DNA from: Elmis aenea
Taxonomy: Eukaryota > Arthropoda > Insecta > Coleoptera > Elmidae
Reading direction: 5' to 3'
DNA: 64,000 nt
Assembly (NCBI GenBank): GCA_947652605.1
Contig: OX393583.1
Location: 7,791,222-7,855,221 of the forward strand
Part shown: positions 1 to 9,546 of the stretch, piece after piece
How positions within the stretch are numbered: position 1 is the stretch's first letter
Layout of the letters: each line of letters starts with the position of its first letter
Made by a program: the position numbers and the translations under genes
The notes under the pieces: model-generated
Databases searched by the model: none
Seen by the model: only the letters and a program-made list of their open reading frames with translations
Told to the model about the DNA's origin: nothing

Positions 1-160
1 AGAATATAAAGAAATTAATCGATAAGTTGTAAGATCAGATAAAGATGATGAACATAAAATATAACTTTTTGTTCAGTACACGAATTATGAATCCAACAAA
101 TCAAAGTACAAAACCAATACCTCCCCATAATATTCTGAGGTCTGTTTAAATATTAAATAA

Positions 161-778
161 GCACTAAATACTCTAGCAAATTAAATACGATCAGACAAAG
201 TTGCAGAGTGAGCGTTAAGTTGGCACCAAAATACGATTTTTGAAATATCTCCTAAACCAAAGTAGTTATCAAGTTAATTCTTGAAGCACAAAAAAGCAAT
301 AAATAAGCACTAAATTCTCTAGCAAATTGAATACAATCAGACAAAGTCGCGAAGCCAGCGTGAAGTTGGCACCAAAATACGATTTTTGAAATATCTCCTA
401 AACCAAAGTAGTTATCAAGTTAATTCTTGAAGCACAAAAAAGCAATAAATAAGCACTAAATTCTCTAGCAAATTGAATACAATCAGACAAAGTCGCGAAG
501 CCAGCGTGAAGTTGGCACCAAAATACGATTTTTGAAATATCTCCTAAACCAAAGTAGTTATCAAGTTAATTCTTGAAGCACAAAAAAGCACTAAATAAGC
601 ACTAAATCTTATAGCAAATGGAATACAATCAGACAAAGTCGCGGAGCCAGCGTGAAGTTGGCGTCCAAAAACAATTTTTGAAATATCTGGTAAACTATTG
701 CAGTTATAAAGTTTATTCTTAAAGCACAAAAAAGCAATAAATAAGCACTAAATCTTGGAATATATTTTAGATTTAGTG
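161..778. repeat. 146-bp tandem repeat, about 4 copies
   Basis: The phrase GCACTAAAT recurs at 161, 307, 453, 599 and 745, an exact spacing of 146 bp each time. Units 2 and 3 are almost identical; units 1 and 4 carry scattered substitutions. Each unit contains a TCAGACAAAGT stretch followed by a GTGAAGTTGGC stretch. The array ends in a hairpin (743-781). No open reading frame of note runs through it. It may be the internal tandem array of a non-autonomous transposon, but no terminal structure was confirmed. Confidence 0.9.
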
Positions 779-781
779 CTT
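743..781. repeat. Perfect 13-bp inverted repeat (hairpin) at the end of the 146-bp array
   Basis: AAGCACTAAATCT (743-755) is followed after a 13-nt AT-rich loop by its exact reverse complement (769-781). Just downstream, GCCAACTTCAC (about 793-803) is the inverse of the GTGAAGTTGGC found in each 146-bp unit. The array is therefore followed by a partial inverted copy of its own unit. Confidence 0.85.
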
Positions 782-809
782 AATATCGTGGAGCCAACTT
801 CACGGAGCT

Positions 810-1138
810 CCAACGCATAGTACCATATGTAATATACATTATCAGTAAAAAAGTAAAAATAATTAATTATTTTCTCGATAACGGGCGAAGATTCTTTCAT
901 GAAAATTGCAGGGAATATGTAAAATACTTTTACCTAAGGGGTGGTACATACCAAAGTTATTGCCTGCCCGTCAGAGACCCATCCAACGCATAGTACCATA
1001 TGTAATATACATTATCAGTAAAAAGTAAAAATAATTAATTATTTTCTCGGTAACGGAAAGAGATTCTTTCATGAAAATTGCAGGGGATATGTAAAATACT
1101 TTTATCTAAGGGGTGGTACATACCAAAGTCATTGCTTT
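810..1138. repeat. 173-bp direct repeat, 2 copies
   Basis: The sequence starting CCAACGCATAGTACCATATG at 810 recurs at 983, and the two copies stay similar to their ends (about 982 and 1138). Differences are a few substitutions and a 1-nt change in an A run. The function is unknown. Confidence 0.85.
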
Positions 1139-1450
1139 TTGAAATATTTTGAAAAAACTGAAAAAGGTCGATTTTTTCAAACTTGAATAATTCCGTAAGC
1201 GTATGAGCTAGAACAAAAATTAAAATTGACTTTAATAGATATTGTTACCTACATTTTACATGTGTTGACGAAATTTTCATAACCCTCGATTTCCGATTTA
1301 TAACACAAACTTGCATTTTTTTAAATGGAAGTCGTAGTTGGCTGTGGCCTTATTAAAACGGTTATTTTCTTCTCGTTTCAATGCTCTAAGGTTGTTATGC
1401 TTTCCTCTTGTACTTTTTATTTAAATTAATAAACATCATTTCATGGTCTC

Positions 1451-1661
1451 CGTTTAGCAGGTAGACCTGTAGTTCTGAAAAATGTGGACCAGCCTTTATC
1501 CTACAGGCAGAACTGCAACAAGAGAAAAAAGGAGAGATATGATGGACCTATTAAAATTCATTCCTCCTGTTAAACATGCTTATTATAGAAACTTAAGAAC
1601 TAATGGTCATGACCGGCCCTTGAGGTCGTGTGACGATGAAGATATTACTTATGACCAATAA
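1451..1661 (+). pseudogene. Degraded coding fragment, possibly transposon-associated
   Basis: One frame reads RPVVLKNVDQPL. After a +1 shift the next frame reads LYPTGRTATREKRRDMMDLL, then continues through FIPPVKHAYYRNL to a stop at 1659-1661, ending in an acidic DDEDITYD stretch. The pattern (Arg/Pro-rich linker, then a basic helix, then a short hydrophobic/aromatic C-terminus) resembles the C-terminal ends of uncharacterised transposon-associated proteins common in insect genomes. That resemblance is from memory and is not proven. The frame break suggests a pseudogene. Confidence 0.35.
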
Positions 1662-2025
1662 TAATAATTGTAATTAATAGTAACAGAACAGTTATCATTA
1701 ATCTTTTCTGTAATAAAACTTTTTTTAAATTAAATTTAATGGCATTAATTATTTTATTTTTATTTTCAATTGCCAAATCGATTCACTCCCTTCGCTATGC
1801 GAAAAATATAACAATAATAACAATTATTTATTCCAGGAGTATATTATTTTATAGATTTTATATGTCGTTAGATAAAAGCTAAAACCATAATAACCCTTTA
1901 CTGCGCAAATTTTTTGTTTTTGGTAAAAAAATTATATATTATGAAATTTTATGTGTAGAATTTGAAAAAAATGATGAAAAAAAAATATTGTTGCTAATTT
2001 ATTAATTATTGTTAATTATTACAGC

Positions 2026-2980
2026 GATGCACATATGCATCATTTTGTCTTTTGGATATTATAAACTATGGAACTCAAAATTAAAAATGATGCACATGTG
2101 CAACTTAAAATATGAAATGATGCATATATGTACTTTGTACTTATACTCATGTATTTTTTTATCAGGAAAATTGAAAAACAATATAAGTTTATGACGTTTT
2201 AAAACAATTTTTTCCACCATCGAAACATAGGGCTGCAGACATTTTTCGCAAATAACGAGAGTAAAGTCTTTACATTTTGGTAGTTTACACCGAAGGCGAT
2301 TATTGTGCCAAATTGGCCAATGTGCCAACTGGCTCAAGGGGAAAGTTTCTAATAAAAGTATAATCTTCGTCAGAAGATTCATCAAAATTATCCTCACTTT
2401 CAGATAAATTGGCAATAGCCTTCTCTTTTTGGGGGGTCTTTCTTTCTCCCAAGACGACATTTTTAAAATTTTGATTATCACTAGAAATATTTTTTAACAA
2501 AGTTTAATAGAATAAAGGTAAAACAATACAGAGCAATAGGTAAATGTGTTGCACACATGCATCATTGTATTTTATATATACTTAAAAATATACCGAATTT
2601 ACAAAATGATGCACATTTGCAACACAACAAAATATTGCTATAATTATTTTATTACAGCTCCGTTATAATTGACAAAATTGAATATAAACCATTAAAGGTG
2701 TACATTACCTGATGGTATTTTTTCCGGTCGGAAATACACAGATTTAAAATAAATTTTTGAATGTAAAAGTTGCCAAATAACAAAAACTGTACACGTGCGA
2801 TTTCGCTAGCAACTTACAGTTGCAGAACAGTTTGCACAACCATCGACTGTATAGCAACTAACTAAACACCAATCAGAAGATGTTTAAATGTTGCAAATAT
2901 GCTACAAGGTGTTTTCAACGATTTAACGCATTCAATGAATTTTCTTTGTATATTTTGTTTGCTGTTGCATATGTGCATCA
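2026..2980. repeat. Cluster of near-palindromic 18-bp motifs around the piggyBac-like remnant
   Basis: Variants of TGWTGCACATRTGCAWCA occur at 2026-2043, 2087-2104, 2117-2133, 2547-2565, 2606-2624 and 2963-2980, with a weaker one at 2889-2906. The copy at 2092-2101 contains a perfect GCACATGTGC palindrome. They flank both sides of a piggyBac-like coding remnant, so they may be subterminal transposase-binding sites. The element ends and TTAA target sites were not fixed. Confidence 0.6.
2189..2500 (-). pseudogene. piggyBac-like transposase remnant (acidic N-terminal part and Cys-rich C-terminus)
   Basis: Read on the minus strand from 2500, one frame starts MLKNISSDNQ and passes an acidic stretch (SESEDNFDESSDEDY), like the acidic N-termini of piggyBac transposases. 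A second frame then gives RCKLPKCKDFTLVICEKC. After a further shift it continues ALCFDGGKNCFKT to a stop at 2189. Together these give the Cys spacing of the C-terminal Cys-rich (RING-like) domain of piggyBac transposases. The DDD catalytic core between the two parts is missing, so this is an internally deleted, frameshifted copy. The family call rests on the Cys motif and acidic N-terminus only. Confidence 0.5.
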
Positions 2981-3775
2981 AAATGCAGTAATACGTTCTT
3001 CAATGTTTATTTGCATTTAAATTTTAAGGAAAATTTTAAAAATAATGTATACTAATTTAACAATTCTCTGATTTTGGTTTTGTGGAGTTAATCAATTTGG
3101 CCTATGAAGCGCTCAATTGTCACCCAGTGTACTTAAAAATAACAGAAAAATGAAATACAACATACTTTATCTTTATCTGAAAATTTATTGGATATCAGCG
3201 TATTGTATAAATAATGACCTGGCTTTATTTAAATCGTCGTATATTTTAAGTTGAGGCCAATGGCCCAATCAACAATGGTCTACCTCATTCCTGCCCAACA
3301 ATTTTGAAAAATTGCATTTGTTGTCTTCCTTTACTTGTAGACCAGCGGCGGACGCTTTAAAACTACTTTAAAAACTGAAAGTACCATGTCGATTTAATGC
3401 GACGCCACTGGTAAGAGGCATCTGGCCAAGAAATGCCAATACATGAAGACCCCAAGCTACGAAGGCTATTTCTATTTTTCAGATTTCTTTTACTGAACAA
3501 ATCTGTTTTTAGAATGTGCATTGGATTGCAGATTTAGAACAGAATTTTAATTACCATTCTTGTTTATGTTTAGAAGTTGGTAATATTTTAGACACTTTTT
3601 AGCGAATTGTGCTATTAGTGCGGCGAATCGTAATTCATTTAAGTAAATGTTCCCAGATTATGAGAGACTTGCAATTACGAATATTTTTTAATAGTAAATT
3701 TTCTTGCAATACTGGAAACTACAAATGACAAAGCTATTTATTCGTTGATTCATGAAAGTTATTAGTTATAATAGT
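2981..3775. other. No gene recognised
   Basis: AT-rich sequence without an open frame of note. A possible very short hAT-type inverted-repeat pair (3343 and 3410) is discussed under rejected observations. Confidence 0.6.
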
Positions 3776-5153
3776 CAGGGCCGGCCCTAGTAGGCGCGTG
3801 GCCCGACGCTAGGACAAGCTGCAGGGTACCCCTCCCCACAAAAAAATTATTCATACTTTTTTAATAAAATGTTGAGCAAAAAATAAGCTTAAAATAATAT
3901 TATAACAAACATAACAAAACATAAAATTTGACAAATTGACTATGAACGAAGGAAAGCAAAACAACTCATATTTTTATAAACGAAATAGAAACTCAATTAA
4001 AATAAATCTTCCTAGATTTTGCTTTCGCAAAATCTTTTAATAGATGTCGAAGTCCATCTCCTTCATGACTTCACTTTCAATCGACATAATTGCGAGTGGA
4101 TACGTTCTTCAGAAATAGTGGATCGTCTATACGTTTTAATTAATTTTAAATTTGAAAAACTTCTTTCGCCCGCAAAGACTGTTACCGGTATAGTAAGGAA
4201 GATCCTTAGTGCAATAAATAAATTTGGAAACGAGGTTGGAAAATGATTACAAGCCAAATATTTAAGTATATTTAAAGAATTGCAACAACTTCGTGGAATA
4301 GTTACTTTTAAAGCTTCTATTTCTTCCGTCAACATGAATCCATTTAAGTCCACCGATTCGCCGTATTTTAAAGCAATTTGTAAATCAGCAGCACATTTTA
4401 TTGTAGTCTCTTTGGATTGATTGTGAAATGTCCATAAAAAACTAAATAAATCTATGGTCTCTTTCAATTGTTTAAATCGAGGTTGAAGAGACTGCAGTGT
4501 TTTATCTAACACTTGATTAAAACAATTTATTTTGCATGCTTCCTTTGCATCAACAACAGGGTCGTCTGAGGACTCGTATGCAAATTGCCTTTTGCGTTTT
4601 CGTAAACGTTTCAACTGGAATTGTGGAACAACATCTAAATCTTTTGCGAAATCATTTGCACCGATTAATAAATACATTTTTAAAACCTTTTTCTCGGTAC
4701 ACCATTTGCACAATTTTTCATAAGAGAGAGTATTCCCGAAGACAGATCTGAAGTTTCACTTTGTATTTATTTGCTTACTAAGTTCACCTGGAAAAGCATA
4801 TCATGCCAGAAAACTAAAGATACCAAGAATTTGTAATCTTCCATCTGAGTAACCAAAGATTCTGCTTCACTTTTTAAGTTTCCGTAAACGTTTCAACTGG
4901 AATTATTTCACGAAAGCTTTTGTTAATTGATTTGATGATAATATTTGATAAATAATCTATTTATTACTGTGGTATAGTTTATTTATTAAATTTAGTATTT
5001 CACTATTAAACAATAACTATTTTAAGTGATATGATAGAGAATTGCTTTTTGTTTCTATGCTATTAATAGGCATTGTATTTTTTTTTTTTTTTAGCGCAGG
5101 GCCTTAGGCGAGAATCGGTGGAATGTGCTTAAGGCCGACCCTGAGACACTAGC
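3776..5153 (-). mobile_element. Defective hAT element 1 (keeps the transposase C-terminal half)
   Basis: The left end starts CAGGGCCGGCCCTAG at 3776. The right end read inwards from 5153 starts CAGGGTCGGCCTTA and continues into a CTAAGG...CCCTGCGCT stretch. CAGGGCCGGCC-type ends are typical of hAT elements. The enclosed minus-strand reading frame encodes a hAT C-terminal domain, which supports the call. The 8-bp flanks (ATAATAGT and AGACACTA) do not match, so either the true end lies elsewhere or the target duplication has decayed. A second similar right end (GGCTGGCCCTG) lies at 5606-5616. Confidence 0.6.
4008..4880 (-). pseudogene. hAT transposase, C-terminal half, frameshifted
   Basis: The minus strand opens near 4880 with LVTQMEDYKFLVSLVFWHD and LFQVNLVSK, meets a stop, and continues IQSETSDLSSGILS. 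After a frame change it runs as a long open stretch (4713-4063). That stretch carries FAKDLDVVPQF, a basic RLRKRKRQF segment and the hAT C-terminal dimerisation signature (IPVTVFAGERSFSNLKLIKT, then RRSTISEERI). The reading frame breaks again after LCRLKVKS; matching residues (KEMDFD, then DFAKAKSRKI) continue in other frames to about 4008. In hAT proteins this region mediates oligomerisation. The zinc finger, the DNA-binding part and most of the RNase H-like core are absent. It is clearly inactive. Confidence 0.85.
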
Positions 5154-5616
5154 TAAACGTACCCTATAAATTTCAAAATTTTAAGCAATATCGTTTTGAA
5201 TTAAATTTAAAATACTCCTGCCTCCCATATCGAGAAATCCCGAAATGCTTTGCTTCATAAATTGCCAAATTTATACACCTTGCGACACCTGTTGAGTATA
5301 TTTTCTACTTGAATTATCATAACTAGGAGCTTACAAGCACATACTTTTACACAGAACGCAGAAACGGGTGGTTCTATTTTTCTGAAATTTGTACCACATC
5401 TTGAGATACATTAACTAAACATGCCCTACAAGTTTCAAAATTTTATTAAACATCGTTTTGATTTCATTTAAGATCTTAGGAAGGAAGTGATTTGATGAAT
5501 ATATACAAATCTGCACATGCTTATGCAAGAAACGCTCAAACGTTTGATTTTATTTTTCTGAAATTTTTATCACATCTTGAGATACATTAGCATAACATGC
5601 CCTAAGGCTGGCCCTG
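5152..5616. repeat. Diverged direct repeats next to hAT element 1
   Basis: A segment like TGAGATACATTAACTAAACA followed by CCCTACAAGTTTCAAAATTT occurs at about 5152 and 5401. A truncated third copy at about 5579 runs into GGCTGGCCCTG, another hAT-like end at 5616. Spacings are about 249 and 178 bp. CTGAAATTT...CACATCTTGAGATACATTA precedes copies 2 and 3. Origin unknown; probably part of an older hAT-related repeat. Confidence 0.6.
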
Positions 5617-6129
5617 TGAACCACAGTATCCCAAATAAAAACTAGTTCCAGACAGCTAACAAGGATGTCCGCAGTACAACGAAATAAATGTTAGTCTGCA
5701 GCTTTTGCTCACTTTATGATATTTTAAAGCCTTTACTCGACAGCAAATTACCCTAGGTCAGTTAACTTTATTTTTGTATCTTGTAAACGTCTAGTCGGTA
5801 GTCGCTACGGTTGGCCTAGGTCGTTGCCACGTCGATATTCTGCGACTTTTTGGAGGAAAAAAGTTGTAGCTACTAGATTGCGGTCTAAAAATAATTTTTA
5901 ATTGTAAATACGCTAAATTCAACATAAAGTGTATGTTGCAATACGGAGGATGATTACAAATTAGGCCAAGATCTATCAAATATTATAGGCTAGGAGTGCG
6001 ATAATAAGGTTTTATTTTAGCGAATTCAATATTTTGATGGCCAAGTAAAATATTAAACTTCATGTCGGAAAAATTCTCGTTAAAAAGTCATCTCTTAATT
6101 GTTTTGCAGTACATTTTGAGCATTTGTAG
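5617..6129. other. No gene recognised
   Basis: Unique-looking AT-rich sequence. A 62-codon open frame on the minus strand (5791-5979) has no recognisable motif. Confidence 0.5.
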
Positions 6130-6289
6130 TAAAAAAAAGCGGACTGGGAAATTCAACCGGCCCGGGAAAAACCTGCTAGACTGGCTCCCAAAAAAAGAAT
6201 GACCCAAAAAATTTAATTTTAAAATGTTGTAATATTTAGATAATAATAAAATTATTTTTAAAAAAATTCCATGTTCAGTCTCATTATGC

Positions 6290-7110
6290 TCTAATGAAAG
6301 TGAATTAGCAGATTCCTGTGAGCCCGAAAAGCTAAACCCCGTTTTCCAATTAGTTTTACATCAATAATTCTTTCCAATACTTGCTTGCGTTCAAGAGCAT
6401 TTTTTTTAACGTAAGCTACCTTCATTTGAGAATATTAAACCATAAATATCTTTAATTTTAAGTTTAAGCATATGCCTGCCTATAAACACAATTTTCATGG
6501 ATCTTATTATTTTCATGTTCTTTAACACGTTGCAGAGTATGCTTCCAGTCTTTCATTCCATGATTTACAAACGAACATTCGTTCTTATCACTGTATGCAA
6601 AGCACACGGAACAAAACAGAGATTCTTTTTCTAAACAATATGATAATCATCGTCTACTTATTTTATCATCTCTGTAAAATATAACATTTGGCTTAAATGG
6701 CCAATAAGTTATATCACCAATAGTTGGCTGACAAGGATGTTTGTTAAAAAAATACTCAAAATTTTGACTTGTGGGTTTTGTGAAACAACTAGCTGATAAG
6801 CATTCAAAATATTTGTTACGTGGTAAGTTAGACTTGAACATGAAGACTTTGCGTTGATAATCGACGTTTCAATTTTGTCCGTTTCAATGGGGCAGATTAG
6901 ATTGTCATATTTCGTCGAATTTGATGAATGCTATTCTTGATCAATGATTTTTCAACATCAGGTGCACTAACTTTAGAAGCTAAAGCAAACAAATCACTTA
7001 ACTTCAAATTTTTTTTAGCAACTTCGTGAAGTACTTTTAGCCTTTTCTCTCTCTTTATGAGCACCTTTTCTTTTTTCCAGTTTTCTTTGATTAAAAACTA
7101 TAACAAACTG
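6290..7110 (-). pseudogene. hAT transposase N-terminus with TTF-type zinc finger, broken
   Basis: The minus strand from about 7110 reads a basic stretch (KKRKGAHKER), then VLHEVAKKNLKLSDLFALAS and KVSAPDVEKSLIK. After a break, the frame at 6841-6647 reads NKHPCQPTIGDITYWPF. This continues in the same family pattern as LSYCLEKESLFCSVCFAYS and NHGMKDWKHTLQRVKEHENN, the Cys/His pattern of a TTF-type zinc finger. Further on it reads NALERKQVLERIIDV and LIGKRGLAFRAHR, the start of the hAT core, and ends near 6290. The catalytic core and dimerisation domain are missing. At least three frame breaks make it non-functional. In hAT transposases this part binds the transposon ends. Confidence 0.8.
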
Positions 7111-7309
7111 ATTTTTCCCTACACAATCTCATAGCCAACGCGATCACAAGTATGACCTTTTGAAAGGACCTTTTTCAGACGGCCGTGGATGATATCAAAA
7201 AATGTTTTATTTGCACTTTCTTTACATCGTTGGATGCGCCAGTCTTTTAGCTACATTTTAAACACCGAATCAAAATTTTCGGCACGCTAATAACGGAGTT
7301 ATGAATTTT

Positions 7310-7440
7310 GTTTGTTTCAACGGGGCAGATAATATTGTCTTCGTTTGTCGTATTGATGAGTGCAAATCTTGATCAATGTTAGATTTTTCAACATCAAGTG
7401 CACTAACTTTAGAAGTTAGGGCAAACATATCGCGGCCCCA
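7310..7440 (-). repeat. Second partial copy of the hAT-2 N-terminal coding segment
   Basis: Minus-strand residues FALTSKVSALDVEKSNIDQD and SAPLKQTKF here parallel FALASKVSAPDVEKSLIK and SAPLKRTK encoded at about 6890-7010. At the DNA level the shared core includes TTTTTCAACATCA and GTGCACTAACTTTAGAAG. The copy lies directly inside the right inverted repeat, so the element contains a tandem-like duplication or a nested second copy. Confidence 0.75.
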
Positions 7441-7496
7441 GAGCGACCGGCCCACCGGGATTTCTCCCGGTGTCCCGCCGGCCCTGTTCGCCACTG

Positions 7497-8225
7497 ATGT
7501 CAGAATTGGTTTGTATATTGTGTTGTAAACTGTCATTTTCATTTTCTTCGATATTCCTTAATTCCTTATAAATGTGTTATTAAGTGTGTAGAAGAGTTTA
7601 GTTGTATTCACTATGCTGTTATTGATTTCAGCCTCTTCCTTTCCATTCTTTTGTATATTTACTCCCAAATATTTGAATGATTCTGTTTGCTCTATCTTTT
7701 TTCCATTATTGTTATGCTTGATTCTCTCTTTTCAATTGTCATTACTTTGGTTTTAGCTACATTTATTTTCATGTTTCTCTTTTCTAATGCTGTCTTCCAG
7801 ATGACTAAATTCATTTACAGTTCTTTTTCGCTCTTTGCGTAGATTGTAGATCATCAAATCGTCGGCAAAAGCACATTTCACTATTTCCACCATTTACATG
7901 TTTCTATACCCTAATTTCTTTGTTTTACCCTTCGTTTCTTTTGTTACATCATCGAGAACTAAATTGAACAGAGTTGGGCTCAGTGTTCCCCCTTGTCTTA
8001 ATCCCTCTTTGGTTACGAACTCCTCAGACTGTAGGTTTCCTGTTCTGACATAATTTCCTGTGTTTCTGTATATACTGAGTATAGCTTTTTCTAGCTTTTT
8101 ACTAATTCCTCTTTGTCTAAGACTATTCCATGCCTCTTTTCTTGGAATGCTGTCAAATGCTTTCTCGACGTCGACAAAACTACATATATGGTGTTGTTTG
8201 TATTCTTTTCTATCAGTTGCTTCAT
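7497..8225 (-). pseudogene. LINE reverse transcriptase fragment
   Basis: The minus strand from about 8225 reads, in order, FVDVEKAFDSIPRKEAW (motif A, catalytic Asp, near 8152-8181), KEGLRQGGTLSPTLFNLVL (motif B region, 7975-8013) and CAFADDLMIY (motif C, about 7845-7875, with the FADD catalytic pair). It then gives thumb-like ESFKYLGVNIQKNG and KMTVYNTIYKPILTS. Stops separate several segments, for example before the FADD block and after the motif C region. The frame ends abruptly at 7497, where hAT-2 begins. The 5' part (endonuclease) is missing, as is usual for 5'-truncated LINEs. It is clearly different from the Jockey element at 55.2 kb. The clade was not determined. Confidence 0.85.
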
Positions 8226-8519
8226 AGTAAATATGTGGTATGTAACATAATTACTCCTAAAGCAAAAACTGATAATTTTCCCAAATTTCTAGAGCTTAAG
8301 GGGACCCTCAGTTTATTATTTCACAAAAGTAATCACAGCTTCCTTACTTTTTGAAACAAAAGTATAAAATATGTAATTTCTAGAAGCTGAAACAATGTTT
8401 GCTTCGTTTCTACAGAAAAAAAATAATTGTCCAATCAAATTCTACTAAAAAAGAACTATCAAAAATCCTTACAACACTTTGATCGTTTTACCTATTTTTC
8501 ATTTAAATACTTTTAATAT
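8226..8519. other. No gene recognised
   Basis: AT-rich spacer between the LINE fragment and the pogo-like element, with no motif or repeat that I could support. Confidence 0.5.
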
Positions 8520-8913
8520 AGGTAAGGTAAATGTGGGTATAATTGACACCGATGTAGTAGTTGACATGTTAGTTTTTAAATCATTATAAAGACAGTTCGG
8601 TTGTTGTTACATCCACACGTTTAGTGCCATCTGGTAATTTTGTACTTTACTTTTGTTTGTTGATATCCTGACAACATTGAGTACATTCATTTTGACATGA
8701 CATACTCTTTCTCGTAAAAAGTTGTGAGCATTCAGATATATCAAATTTTTCTATTCGATTTAAAGGAGATAAGTTAAGTGGTTGAAGTGATTTTTATTTT
8801 CTTGAACACATTAATATAGATAATTGTGTTGTTACATGTTGTTACTGGTTATTATGTAGTGTTTTAAACTTGCAAGTATTAGTGTAGCGGTTATTTTTGA
8901 CCATGGTTTTAGT

Positions 8914-8962
8914 ATGTCAACTACTGGTGATCATATCTCTTATGTTTACCAGTAGTTGACAT
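8914..8962. repeat. Perfect 15-bp inverted repeat inside the pogo-like element
   Basis: ATGTCAACTACTGGT (8914-8928) and its exact reverse complement (8948-8962) flank a 19-nt spacer. The arm is the same motif that recurs elsewhere in the element (8966, 9706, 9728 and 9760 on the plus strand; near 8560 on the minus strand) and resembles the inner end of the terminal repeats. It lies 62 bp upstream of the HTH start codon, so it could be a transposase site near the promoter. Confidence 0.85.
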
Positions 8963-9023
8963 GGCTGTCAATTATTGGTGCGTTTAAACTCTTGCTTGGA
9001 AAAAGATTTTAACCTAAGTGGAT

Positions 9024-9546
9024 ATGCCTCCCATCAAAGGTAAAATGTTAGCATATCCTGAAGAAGATATAAAAAATGCTCTAGAGGATGTTCGACTTGG
9101 AATGCTTGTAGCTACTGCAGCTAAAAAACCTAGTGTCCAGTGTCTCCTTTACAAATCCAAAAGAAAAAGCCCCACTGAAAGAAAAATGGGGCCAAAAACA
9201 ATACTTTCTAGAGAAGAAGAAGACGTAATAGATTACAAGTTCTAGTAGCGAATCTGAAAAAGATTGGGTACAGTCGGGTTCCTCGACGATGGACACAAGT
9301 TTTGAGTTAACAAATCTCGATGAATGATACCATGATTTTTATGAAGACTCACAAAATATTAATAAAGACAGAGAGACATTCGCTATGAACAATTTTGTAA
9401 TTATGAAAATTTTCACAAAAACAAATGTTAAATATTTTGTTGGTAACATAATTAATATCATTTCGAAACTACCCACTTCTCAAACAGATAGAAGGAAACG
9501 ATTGTTCTTTAAGTGCAATTTTCAGCAGTTCAAATGTTTAGGATAG
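9024..9546 (+). pseudogene. pogo-like transposase: HTH N-terminus joined to a C-terminal remnant
   Basis: ATG at 9024 opens MPPIKGKMLAYPEEDIKNAL, then EDVRLGMLVATAAKKPSVQC and SPTERKMGPKTILSREEEDV. This is the pipsqueak-type HTH_psq/CENP-B N-terminus of pogo/Tigger transposases, which bind the element ends. The frame stops at 9245. From 9241 another frame reads SSSESEKDW and continues, with a further stop, as NNFVIMKIFTKTNVKYFVGN and KLPTSQTDRRKRLFFKCNF to 9546. That resembles the acidic tail plus C-terminal segment of pogo proteins. The second HTH and the whole DDE catalytic domain (about 250-300 residues) are missing, so it is a deletion derivative. The first ATG in frame with the HTH was taken as the start. 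Confidence 0.75.

Larger units (their letters stand above)
6130..7496 (-). mobile_element. Defective hAT element 2 (keeps the transposase N-terminal part)
   Basis: The right end read inwards from 7496 starts CAGTGGCGAACAGGGCCGGC and then carries a CACCGGGAGAAATCCCGGTG stem. The left end (about 6130-6190) has GCGGACTGGGAAATTCAACC and then GGCCCGGG, a diverged version of the same pattern. CAGTGGCG ends with an internal CCGGGA...TCCCGG are typical of hAT elements. The element encloses a TTF-type zinc-finger transposase N-terminus on the minus strand. It appears to interrupt a LINE reverse transcriptase frame that stops exactly at the CAGTGGCG end. The left boundary is approximate and no target duplication was found. 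Confidence 0.6.

Noticed and set aside
544..729. Minus-strand open frame of 61 codons
   Set aside because: It lies within the 146-bp tandem array and is a by-product of the repeat.
3343..3410. Tiny hAT-type element with ends CAGCGGCGGACGC and CAGTGGCGTCGC
   Set aside because: The inverted ends are suggestive, but the interior is only about 45 bp and the 8-bp flanks (TTGTAGAC and GTAAGAGG) do not match.
5791..5979. Minus-strand open frame of 62 codons
   Set aside because: No motif or neighbouring evidence supports coding; length is within chance expectation.
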